From assembly GCA_028280915.1 (NCBI GenBank), contig JANQKX010000112.1, forward strand, positions 1 through 5,012: 5,012 bases of DNA. Reading direction: 5' to 3'. The notes under the pieces are model-generated. The model was not told the origin of the DNA. It was given only the letters and a program-made list of their open reading frames with translations, and ran no database searches. Made by a program: the position numbers and the translations under genes. The stretch is from Kiloniellaceae bacterium. Its GTDB lineage: Bacteria; Pseudomonadota; Alphaproteobacteria; Kiloniellales; Kiloniellaceae. Below, one piece after another: positions 1 through 5,012 of the stretch. The first letter of the stretch is position 1. Each line of letters starts with the position of its first letter.

Positions 1-18
1 CGGCTCAACCACGCGCAT
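1..18 (-). CDS. Possible start of a leftward gene, cut by the window edge
   Basis: A candidate ATG on the minus strand at 18-16 is followed by five open codons (MRVVEP) before the edge. A GGAG Shine-Dalgarno-like motif at 28-25 lies 6 bases upstream, and an in-frame GTG at 21-19 is an alternative start. If real, this gene would be divergent from the 279-899 gene and share the AT-rich region between them. Six codons say nothing about function and the motif could be chance. A rightward gene ending here (frame 2, stop at 35-37) cannot be excluded. Confidence 0.15.
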
Positions 19-86
19 CACGGGCTCCGAAAGCTGAGACCAGGCCAATCACCGATATCACCGTTTTGGGGTAAGAAACTGCATGC

Positions 87-186
87 CTATCTATCGAACA
101 ATTGGCTGACTTTGTCCATGACGGCTTTTGGATTTTGTTGTGATTTCACTTTTATACAAATAAGAAAAATAAGTAAAAATAGATAG
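87..186. repeat. 8-base inverted repeat flanking the AT-rich core
   Basis: CTATCTAT at 87-94 is the exact reverse complement of ATAGATAG at 179-186. The arms are 84 bases apart and do not extend further. They are low-complexity (a CTAT repeat), so chance is a real possibility. They could be paired regulator half-sites or nothing. Confidence 0.25.
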
Positions 187-216
187 TTAAGGAATTTTAT
201 TAACAAAACAAGACAG

Positions 217-245
217 TTGAAATTTCCTTCTGACTATTGGATGAT
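217..245 (+). promoter_or_regulatory. Candidate sigma70-type promoter for the 279-899 gene
   Basis: A -35 like TTGAAA (217-222, 5 of 6 consensus bases) and a -10 like GATGAT (240-245, 4 of 6) are separated by 17 bases. AT-rich sequence with A-tracts lies just upstream and could act like an UP element. A start of transcription near 252 would leave a leader of about 27 bases carrying the ribosome binding site at 265-270. The region is AT-rich, so other matches occur (for example TTAACA at 200-205 without a good -10). Confidence 0.35.
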
Positions 246-264
246 TTGGTGTTGTTGGCGTAGT

Positions 265-270
265 GGAGGA
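265..270 (+). promoter_or_regulatory. Ribosome binding site fixing the start at 279
   Basis: GGAGGA lies 8 bases before the ATG at 279-281. An in-frame TAG at 261-263 rules out any start further upstream, so motif and stop together pin the start of the 206-residue protein. Confidence 0.75.
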
Positions 271-278
271 GAGACGGC

Positions 279-899
279 ATGGCAAGCTTCAAAAGACGCA
301 CAACAACGGCCAGCCATGGCGGCCGTGCCCATCGGGGCCATCTCAAGGCCAAAAACCGTCATGCCATCACACCGACGTATTGGAACACCGTTCAGCCCGT
401 TCCCTTGGTGGACAAGGAGCGGCCCGGCGCCGGCTACCGCCATCTCCTGCGCCGGGAGGATATCTGGGCCTTCATCGAAATGATCCCCAATTGGGACGAG
501 CTGTCCAAGGGCTTGGACGGCATTTTGTTGGCGGCGGGGGATCCGGGTTGTTTCGGGTGGTACGACCAGCGGGGCATCGTGGGCCTCTGCGCCTGGGAGC
601 GGGGGACTTGGATTCAGGTGCCGGCGGACTATTACGACCGGGAGTGGGAGGTCTTTGCCCGCCTGGGCGTGCATTGCGAGCGGCGCCGCGGCTGGGTGGT
701 CTGCCGGTTCACCGACACGCAAGCGCGGGCCTATCAGCTGCTGAACATCTTCTTACACGAGCTGGGCCACCATCACGACCGCATGACCACCAAATCCAAG
801 CTGGACTGCGCCCGTGGCGAGCCTTACGCGGACGCCTATGCCCTGCGCTACGAAAAGCAGATTTGGGATCAGTACCTGCGCCGTTTCGCGCTCATGTGA
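279..899 (+). CDS. Uncharacterised 206-residue protein with HExxH zincin-like motif
   Basis: I do not recognise a named family. The ATG at 279 has a strong GGAGGA site 8 bases upstream and an in-frame stop at 261, so the start is firm. The first ~28 residues are rich in Arg, Lys and His (for example KRR at 5-7), with no signal peptide or membrane segment, suggesting a cytoplasmic protein. The middle (about 52-150) has many aromatic residues and several cysteines (91, 104, 133, 142). At 157-167 is IFLHELGHHHD: H160, E161 and H164 form an HExxH motif as in zinc metallopeptidases. GEPYADAYA follows at 180-188, so E181, 20 residues after E161, could be the third ligand as in gluzincins. Peptidase activity is an inference from these motifs only. 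The gene is convergent with the suf operon, 11 bases apart, and probably has its own promoter; no functional link to Fe-S assembly is shown. Confidence 0.8.
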   Translation: MASFKRRTTTASHGGRAHRGHLKAKNRHAITPTYWNTVQPVPLVDKERPGAGYRHLLRREDIWAFIEMIPNWDELSKGLDGILLAAGDPGCFGWYDQRGIVGLCAWERGTWIQVPADYYDREWEVFARLGVHCERRRGWVVCRFTDTQARAYQLLNIFLHELGHHHDRMTTKSKLDCARGEPYADAYALRYEKQIWDQYLRRFALM

Positions 900-910
900 G
901 CGCCGACGGC

Positions 911-1246
911 TTAAACGTGGAAGGATTCGCCGCAGCCGCAGCGGCCCTTTTCGTTGGGATTGCTGAACACAAAGCCCTTTTGAAACTTGTCTTCCACGTA
1001 GTCCATGGTGGAGCCGAAGAGGAACATCACCGCCGTGGGCTCGATGAAGATTTTCACCCCTTTGTCTTCCACCACGTCCTCCAGCTTGCGCTGTTCCTCG
1101 GCGTATTCAACCACGTAGCTCATGCCCGAGCAGCCCCGGGTGCTGACGCCGACCCTGAGGCCCACCACGGGCTTGTCGCTCTTGTCCATCAGTTCCTTGA
1201 CCCGCTCGGCGGCCTTGTCGGTCAGGGATATCAAATTCGCCATCAT
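911..1246 (-). CDS. sufA: A-type Fe-S carrier protein SufA/IscA family
   Basis: This 111-residue protein is a typical-length A-type carrier (HesB/IscA fold, PF01521). Such proteins bind Fe-S clusters or iron and pass clusters to apo-proteins in the cytoplasm. The three conserved cysteines are all present: C39 in RGCSGM, and C103 and C105 in the terminal CGCGESF motif. It is the last suf gene here, 62 bases after the DUF59 gene, so a SufA role is likely, although sequence alone separates SufA, IscA and ErpA poorly. It starts with tandem ATG codons (1246-1244 and 1243-1241); a GAGGG site at 1260-1256 lies 9 bases before the first. An in-frame TGA at 1261-1259 excludes longer versions. The stop lies 11 bases from that of the convergent gene, with no terminator between. 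Confidence 0.93.
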   Translation of the reverse strand: MMANLISLTDKAAERVKELMDKSDKPVVGLRVGVSTRGCSGMSYVVEYAEEQRKLEDVVEDKGVKIFIEPTAVMFLFGSTMDYVEDKFQKGFVFSNPNEKGRCGCGESFHV

Positions 1247-1274
1247 GTTCTTCAGCCCTCAAACTCGCGTCTTT

Positions 1275-1294
1275 GGCCGCCTGATCGGGCGGCC
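1275..1294 (+). terminator. GC-rich hairpin between sufT and sufA; possible rightward terminator
   Basis: GGCCGCC (1275-1281) pairs perfectly with GGCGGCC (1288-1294) around a 6-base loop, giving a 7-bp all-GC stem. On the plus strand it is followed by TTTCTC, a weak U-tract, so it could end rightward transcription coming through sufA in antisense from the 279-899 gene. On the minus (operon) strand the stem is followed by AAAGACG, so it is not an intrinsic terminator there. In the suf mRNA it would sit in the 62-base gap and might instead protect or process the transcript. Confidence 0.35.
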
Positions 1295-1308
1295 TTTCTC
1301 ATATGGTG

Positions 1309-1731
1309 TCAAATCAGCCCCAGCGCCAGGCGGGCGTCCTCCGACATGCACTCTTGGGTCCAGGCCGGCTCCCAGGTCAGGGTCACCGCCACTTCACCCA
1401 CGCCGGGCGCTTGCGCCACCGCTTCGGCGACCTGGCCGGGCATTTCACCCGCCACGGGGCAGCCCGGCGCCGTCAAGGTCATCTCGATCGCCACCGAGCC
1501 GTCCTCGGCCCGGTCGATATCATAGATCAAACCCAAGTCATAAATGTTAACCGGGATCTCCGGGTCGTAGACTTCCCGCAGGGCCTCGATCACGGCATCC
1601 TCATCGGCCTGCTTGCGCGCCTCTTCGGGCAGGGGCGCGCCGGCCCGGGCCGTGAAGCCCTCCTCGGCGGCGGAACCGCCGGGAACAAAATGACTGAAGG
1701 GCAGGATGGGGCGGCCGTTACCGGGGTTCAC
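1309..1731 (-). CDS. sufT: SUF-associated DUF59 (MIP18-family) protein, SufT-like
   Basis: This 140-residue protein contains a DUF59/MIP18 domain from about residue 45 to the end. It shows VYDPEIPVNIYDLGLIYDI (54-72), the TAPGCPVA motif with conserved C91 (87-94), and the closing MSEDARLALGL (129-139). Family members assist maturation of Fe-S proteins; the exact biochemical step is not settled. Residues 1-44 form a Pro/Gly/Ala-rich extension, probably disordered. The start is GTG at 1731-1729, with AGGAG at 1742-1738 six bases upstream and an in-frame TAG at 1743-1741 that forbids a longer protein. The next in-frame start-like codon (V47) would cut into the domain. It lies 25 bases after sufS. 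Position between sufS and sufA fits the alphaproteobacterial suf arrangement. Confidence 0.88.
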   Translation of the reverse strand: MNPGNGRPILPFSHFVPGGSAAEEGFTARAGAPLPEEARKQADEDAVIEALREVYDPEIPVNIYDLGLIYDIDRAEDGSVAIEMTLTAPGCPVAGEMPGQVAEAVAQAPGVGEVAVTLTWEPAWTQECMSEDARLALGLI

Positions 1732-1737
1732 CTGGAT

Positions 1738-1742
1738 CTCCT
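1738..1742 (-). promoter_or_regulatory. Ribosome binding site for the GTG start of sufT
   Basis: AGGAG on the minus strand sits 6 bases before the GTG at 1731. Its first two bases overlap an in-frame TAG (1743-1741), which fixes GTG as the start. This is the only visible suf gene that does not begin with ATG, apart from sufC, whose start is off the window. Confidence 0.6.
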
Positions 1743-1756
1743 ATTCAGTTCCATGC

Positions 1757-3022
1757 CTAGCCGAAAATGTCCCGCGCCTTTTCCAGCGCCGCGACCAGCG
1801 CGTCCACGTCGTCGGGGCCGTTGTAGATACCAAAGGAAGCCCTGGCGGTGGCGGGAATACCCAAGTGGTCCATCAAGGGCTGGGCACAGTGGTGGCCGGC
1901 GCGCACCGCCACCCCGGCCCGGTCCACGATGGTGCCGATATCATGGGCGTGCAGGCCCTCCATGGTCATGGAGATGATGCTGGCCTTGTCCTGGGCCTGA
2001 CCGTGGATGGTGAGGCCGGGGATTTCCCCCAAGCGCTCGGTCGCGTAGGCCAGGATACCCGCTTCGTGGGCTTCGATGGCGTCCTGGCCAACGGAGTCCA
2101 AGTAACGCAGGGCGGCGCCCAGGCCGATGGCCTCCACGATGGCCGGGGTACCGGCTTCGAAGCGGTGAGGCACATCCTGGTAGGTGGTCTCCTCGAAGGT
2201 CACCCGGCGGATCATCTCACCGCCCCCTTGATAGGGCGGCATGGCGTTTAACAGATCCCGTTTGCCGTAAAGCACCCCGATGCCCGAGGGGCCATAGGCC
2301 TTGTGGCCGGTGAAGACGTAAAAGTCCGCGTCCAGGGCCCGCACGTCCACCTGACGGTGGGGCACGGCCTGGCTGCCGTCCACCAGCACCCGGGCGCCGA
2401 CGTCGTGGGCCAGGCGGATGATCTCGGCGATCGGGACGACCGTGCCCAGGGCGTTGGAGATATGGGTCATGGCCACCAGCTTGGTGCGCTCGTTCAAGAG
2501 GTTCTTGTAATCCTCCATCAGCAGATTGCCCGCCGGGTCGATGGAGACTACGCGGATGACGATGCCGATCTGATCGCGCAGTAGCTGCCAGGGCACGATA
2601 TTGGAATGGTGCTCCATGACCGAGAGGATCACCTCGTCCCCTTCTTTCAGGAAACCGCGGCCGTAGCTGGAGGCCACCAGGTTGATGGCCTCGGTGGTTC
2701 CCCGGGTGAAGGTGATCTCGTCGGACGACGCGGCGCCGATGAAATCCGCCACGGTCTGGCGGCTCGCTTCGAAGGCTTCGGTGACTTCCTGGCCCAGGCA
2801 GTGCGCGCCCCGGTGCACATTGGAATAGCTGGTGCGATAGATATGATCCATGGTGCCGAGCACCGCCTCGGGCTTTTGCGCCGAGGCACCGCTGTCCAGG
2901 TAGACCAGCCGTTGGCCGTAAACCTTGCGGCTCAATATGGGGAAATCCGCCCGTACGGACTCAAGGTCAAAGGCCAGGGTGGAATTAGCGCCCACGGCTG
3001 GGCTGGTGGCAATGTTCATCAT
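1757..3022 (-). CDS. sufS: Cysteine desulfurase SufS (group II)
   Basis: SufS is a cytoplasmic pyridoxal-phosphate enzyme that converts cysteine to alanine and holds the sulfur as an enzyme persulfide for the SufBCD scaffold. The 421 residues are slightly longer than the E. coli enzyme because of about 20 residues at the amino end. Visible landmarks are TRGTTEAIN (106-114), the cofactor-stacking histidine in MEHHSN (H138), the cofactor-binding aspartate in VDGSQAV (D215), the Schiff-base lysine in TGHKAYGPSG (K241), the catalytic cysteine in RAGHHCAQPLM (C379) and RASFGIYN (394-401). The RAGHHC context and short catalytic loop mark the SufS group rather than IscS/NifS. Tandem ATGs open the gene at 3022 and 3019, with a modest GGAAAAG site at 3031-3025. 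The first in-frame stop upstream is the sufD stop itself, 17 codons back. The usual partner SufE or SufU is not in the window. Confidence 0.96.
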   Translation of the reverse strand: MMNIATSPAVGANSTLAFDLESVRADFPILSRKVYGQRLVYLDSGASAQKPEAVLGTMDHIYRTSYSNVHRGAHCLGQEVTEAFEASRQTVADFIGAASSDEITFTRGTTEAINLVASSYGRGFLKEGDEVILSVMEHHSNIVPWQLLRDQIGIVIRVVSIDPAGNLLMEDYKNLLNERTKLVAMTHISNALGTVVPIAEIIRLAHDVGARVLVDGSQAVPHRQVDVRALDADFYVFTGHKAYGPSGIGVLYGKRDLLNAMPPYQGGGEMIRRVTFEETTYQDVPHRFEAGTPAIVEAIGLGAALRYLDSVGQDAIEAHEAGILAYATERLGEIPGLTIHGQAQDKASIISMTMEGLHAHDIGTIVDRAGVAVRAGHHCAQPLMDHLGIPATARASFGIYNGPDDVDALVAALEKARDIFG

Positions 3023-3033
3023 CGCTTTTCCAT

Positions 3034-3045
3034 TCGATAAATCGA
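3034..3045. repeat. Small dyad in the sufD-sufS gap
   Basis: TCGAT (3034-3038) and ATCGA (3041-3045) are reverse complements separated by two bases, just upstream of the sufS ribosome binding site. As RNA it could form only about four base pairs, so a structural role is doubtful; as DNA it could be a protein site or chance. Confidence 0.2.
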
Positions 3046-3073
3046 GATCCTGAGCAGTTTTCGCATCGTCGGC

Positions 3074-4423
3074 CTAAGCATCGGCGAGCCAATGCCCGAT
3101 GGAGGTCATAAGGGCGGGGCACAGCCCCTCGGCGGCGATGGACTGGATGGATTCGGCCAAAAAGGCCTCGATCAGCATGGCGCGGGCCTGTTCTTCGGGA
3201 ATGCCCCGGGAGCGCAGGTAAAACAGCGCCGCGGCATCCAAGTCGCCGGCCGTGGCCCCGTGGCTGCACAGCACGTCGTCGGCATAGATCTCCAGTTCCG
3301 GCTTGGCGTCCACCTCGGCTTCGTTGGACAGCAGCAAGACCTTGGAGAGCTGATGGCCATTGGTCTGCTGCGCCCCTTCGTGCACCACGATGCGGCCCTG
3401 GAACACGGCCCGGGCCTGGTCGTCCACCACGCCCTTGAAGGTCTCCCGGCAGCTGGTGTGGGGCACCAGGTGATCGATCACCGTGGTGGTGTCGCAGTGC
3501 TGGTGCCCGCGCATGAGGTAGGCGCCGTTCAAATGGCATTCGGCGCCTTCGCCGGCCAGGCCCACGTGGACCTCGTTGCGGGACAGCTGTGCACCTATGG
3601 ACAGGGTAAAGGAATCATAAGAAGCGCCGCGGTCCAGTTCGGCCGCGCCGGTGGAAAAGTGGAAGGTGCGGGGGCCTTCGTTTTGCAGCTTGTAGTGCTG
3701 GAACAAGCTGTCCGGCCCCAGGGTCACCTCGGTCACGGCGTTGACGAAGCTGGCGCTGTCGTCCAGGCCGTGGTGGTGTTCGATGACGGTGGCCCGGCTG
3801 CCCGCTTCCAGGACGATCAGGTTACGGGTATGGACGGCCACGGGGTGGGCCGCGCCGGCGCTCAAGTGCAAGACCTCGATGGGCACATGGAGCTGGGTGC
3901 CCGGCCGCAGGCGCAGCACATAGCCGTTGTTCATGAGCGCGGTGTTCAGATCCACCAGCGCCTTGCCGTCCGGTTTTGCCCGCCGGCCCAGATGGGCCTG
4001 CATCCAGTCGGGCCAGGCTTGCAGAGCGTCCGCCAGCGTGAGCAGTTCCACCCCTTCCGGCAATTCGACCCGCGCGCCCAGATCGGGCCTGAGCTGACCG
4101 TTGACGAAGGTGAGCAGGCAATGGCCGCTGTTACTAGGCAGCAGGCGGGGGGCGGTGTCGATGCTGACCCCGCAGGGCACCAGGCCCGCCGGCTTGTAAA
4201 GGGCGCTGTCCAGGGCCTTCAGGCTGGTGTACTTCCAGGCCTCGTGGCGCACGCTGGGCCAGCCCTGGCTGGCGAAGGCTTCCAAGGCGGCTTCCCGCTG
4301 GTGGTTCAGCCAGCCCCGGTCCCGCCCCGCCAGGTGGGGCCGCAAGGCGTCGAATTGAGCCCGCATGGCCTCGATGGCAGGATTGTCGGCCGGACGGATA
4401 TGGGGCAGCACCTGATTCATCAT
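3074..4423 (-). CDS. sufD: Fe-S scaffold protein SufD
   Basis: SufD pairs with SufB in the SufBC2D scaffold, helping iron entry and cluster assembly. The 449-residue length is normal to slightly long (E. coli about 423). The amino-terminal helical part has the recognisable RHEAWKYTSL (59-68). The beta-helix core runs from about 170 to 390. The SufB/SufD-family signature LEIYADDVLCSHGAT (377-391) includes C386 and H388, which align with E. coli SufD C358 and H360, and FYLRSRGI (401-408) follows. It begins with tandem ATGs: the first, at 4423, overlaps the sufC stop by 4 bases (ATGA), which implies translational coupling, and the second is at 4420. It ends in an amber TAG, and the following 17 codons stay open in frame up to sufS. 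It could not be SufB, which is longer and carries its own cysteine motifs. Confidence 0.95.
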   Translation of the reverse strand: MMNQVLPHIRPADNPAIEAMRAQFDALRPHLAGRDRGWLNHQREAALEAFASQGWPSVRHEAWKYTSLKALDSALYKPAGLVPCGVSIDTAPRLLPSNSGHCLLTFVNGQLRPDLGARVELPEGVELLTLADALQAWPDWMQAHLGRRAKPDGKALVDLNTALMNNGYVLRLRPGTQLHVPIEVLHLSAGAAHPVAVHTRNLIVLEAGSRATVIEHHHGLDDSASFVNAVTEVTLGPDSLFQHYKLQNEGPRTFHFSTGAAELDRGASYDSFTLSIGAQLSRNEVHVGLAGEGAECHLNGAYLMRGHQHCDTTTVIDHLVPHTSCRETFKGVVDDQARAVFQGRIVVHEGAQQTNGHQLSKVLLLSNEAEVDAKPELEIYADDVLCSHGATAGDLDAAALFYLRSRGIPEEQARAMLIEAFLAESIQSIAAEGLCPALMTSIGHWLADA

Positions 4424-5012
4424 TCCGCCGCCGCGCCGACAAAACCGGCGTATCCGTTTTTCTCCAGCTCCAAGGCCAGTTCCTTATCCCCCGATCGCAC
4501 GATCTTACCGTCGGCCAGGATGTGCACGTGATCTGGAATGATGTAGTTGAGCAGGCGCTGATAGTGGGTGATTACCAAGAGGGCGTTGTCTTGCGAGCGC
4601 AGCTGGTTGATGCCTTCGGCCACGGTGCGCAGGGCGTCGATGTCCAGGCCGCTGTCGGTTTCGTCCAGGATGGCCAGGGTGGGGTTGAGCACCGCCATCT
4701 GCAGGGCTTCGTTGCGTTTTTTCTCGCCGCCGGAATAGCCCACGTTGACCTGGCGCTTCAGCAGGTCATCGGGCATGCCCAGTTCCTTGGTCTTCTGCCG
4801 GAGCATCTTCACGAACTGCATGGCGTCCAGTTCCGGCTCGCCCCGGTAGCGGCGCACGGAGTTCACCGCCTCCTTTAAAAAGGTGGTGTTGGGCACGCCG
4901 GGGATTTCCACCGGATACTGGAAGGCCAGGAAGACGCCTTCGGCCGCCCGTTCCTCCGGATCCATCTCGAGCAGATCACGGCCCTGGTAGAGCACCTGGC
5001 CTTCGCTCACCT
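4420..5012 (-). CDS. sufC: SufC ATPase of the SufBCD complex, amino-terminal end missing
   Basis: SufC is an ABC-type ATPase, not a transporter; its ATP-driven dimerisation reshapes the SufB-SufD scaffold during cluster assembly. About 197 codons are visible. The right edge removes roughly the first 50 residues, including the Walker A loop, so no start can be given; the GTG at 5010 is an internal valine rather than a start. Counting from that valine, the fragment shows the Q-loop in AFQYPVEIPG (Q31), the ABC signature SGGEKKR (93-99), Walker B with its glutamate in LAILDETDSGLD (E117), and the switch histidine in THYQR (H149). The SGGEKKRNE and SGLDIDAL wording is diagnostic of SufC among ABC ATPases. 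It ends in TGA at 4422-4420, overlapping sufD by 4 bases. sufB is expected immediately upstream, outside the window. Confidence 0.96.
   Translation of the reverse strand, partial: VSEGQVLYQGRDLLEMDPEERAAEGVFLAFQYPVEIPGVPNTTFLKEAVNSVRRYRGEPELDAMQFVKMLRQKTKELGMPDDLLKRQVNVGYSGGEKKRNEALQMAVLNPTLAILDETDSGLDIDALRTVAEGINQLRSQDNALLVITHYQRLLNYIIPDHVHILADGKIVRSGDKELALELEKNGYAGFVGAAAE

Larger units (their letters stand above)
19..278. other. AT-rich intergenic region with likely promoter
   Basis: No convincing gene is seen here. The stretch from about 100 to 250 is clearly richer in A and T than anything else in the window, as expected of a promoter or divergent control region in a GC-rich genome. It contains A-tracts around 158-179, an 8-base inverted repeat (87-94 with 179-186), a short GTGA/TCAC dyad at 140-149, and a TTGAAA/GATGAT promoter candidate at 217-245. 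Frame 1 is open from 1 to a stop at 184-186, but its translation resembles no protein I know and changes to AT-rich codons midway, so I do not call it. Confidence 0.6.

Noticed and set aside
138..149. TTGTGATTTCAC as a CRP/FNR-type operator
   Set aside because: The GTGA and TCAC halves are only two bases apart, whereas CRP-type sites need six, so the spacing does not fit.
1..186. Open plus-strand frame from the left edge to a stop at 184-186, as the end of a gene
   Set aside because: The codons switch from GC-rich to A/T runs midway and the peptide has no recognisable feature; the region behaves like a promoter region.
1275..1294. The hairpin as a terminator separating sufA from the rest of the operon
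   Set aside because: On the operon strand it is followed by AAAGACG, with no U-tract, so it should not end transcription intrinsically before sufA.
263..1525. A 420-codon plus-strand open frame spanning the HExxH gene and sufA
   Set aside because: It runs out of frame through the 279-899 gene and opposite sufA and sufT. It starts at a GTG that overlaps the ribosome binding site, and its composition (Arg/Gly/Ala/His/Leu) is that of a shadow.
3023..3073. Internal promoter for sufS in the 51-base gap
   Set aside because: I found no pair of -35 and -10 matches at proper spacing on the minus strand; sufS is best seen as co-transcribed.
2985..3539. A 184-codon minus-strand open frame across the sufD-sufS junction
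   Set aside because: It is out of frame with both sufD and sufS, and the translation is Arg/Gly/Pro-rich with no motif.
3092..4531. A 479-codon open frame on the plus strand opposite sufD
   Set aside because: It lies entirely opposite sufD and the sufC end, whose motifs are unmistakable. Its translation is a Gly/Val/Gln/His-rich composition typical of antisense shadows in GC-rich genes, and it matches no family I know.

Overview
The window is most likely a chromosomal piece from a Gram-negative, GC-rich bacterium, and I infer an alphaproteobacterium. The reasons are the gene order sufC-sufD-sufS-sufT(DUF59)-sufA on one strand and the SufA carboxy terminus (ending CGCGESFHV), both of which I associate with alphaproteobacterial SUF operons. 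No ribosomal RNA or other strong phylogenetic marker is present, so the assignment is an inference.

Layout. Positions 1-278 form an AT-rich non-coding stretch that contrasts sharply with the GC-rich rest. It carries phased A-tracts, a short inverted repeat and a plausible promoter reading right, plus a possible start of an unseen gene reading left off the edge. Positions 279-899 (+) encode a 206-residue protein of unknown function with an HExxH metallopeptidase-like motif; its start is fixed by an upstream stop and a strong ribosome binding site. It converges tail to tail on the suf operon with only 11 bases between the two stop codons.

Positions 911-5012 (-) are the downstream part of a suf operon, read right to left: sufC (cut by the right edge, lacking its Walker A end), sufD, sufS, a DUF59/MIP18-family gene (sufT) and sufA. 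sufC and sufD overlap by 4 bases (ATGA), and the other gaps are 51, 25 and 62 bases. Nothing in them looks like a terminator for the operon strand, so all five genes are probably on one transcript. sufB, and any iscR-type regulator, would be expected beyond the right edge.

How the genes work together, from established knowledge of the SUF pathway: SufS takes sulfur from cysteine as a persulfide; SufB-SufC-SufD is the scaffold on which the Fe-S cluster is built, driven by the SufC ATPase; SufA-type carriers pass clusters to target proteins; and DUF59/SufT proteins assist maturation. No SufE or SufU sulfur-transfer partner is visible here.

I see no wholly new system. The items most worth a second look are the uncharacterised HExxH protein, the terminator-free convergent junction with a GC hairpin just beyond sufA, and the in-frame open gap between sufD and sufS.
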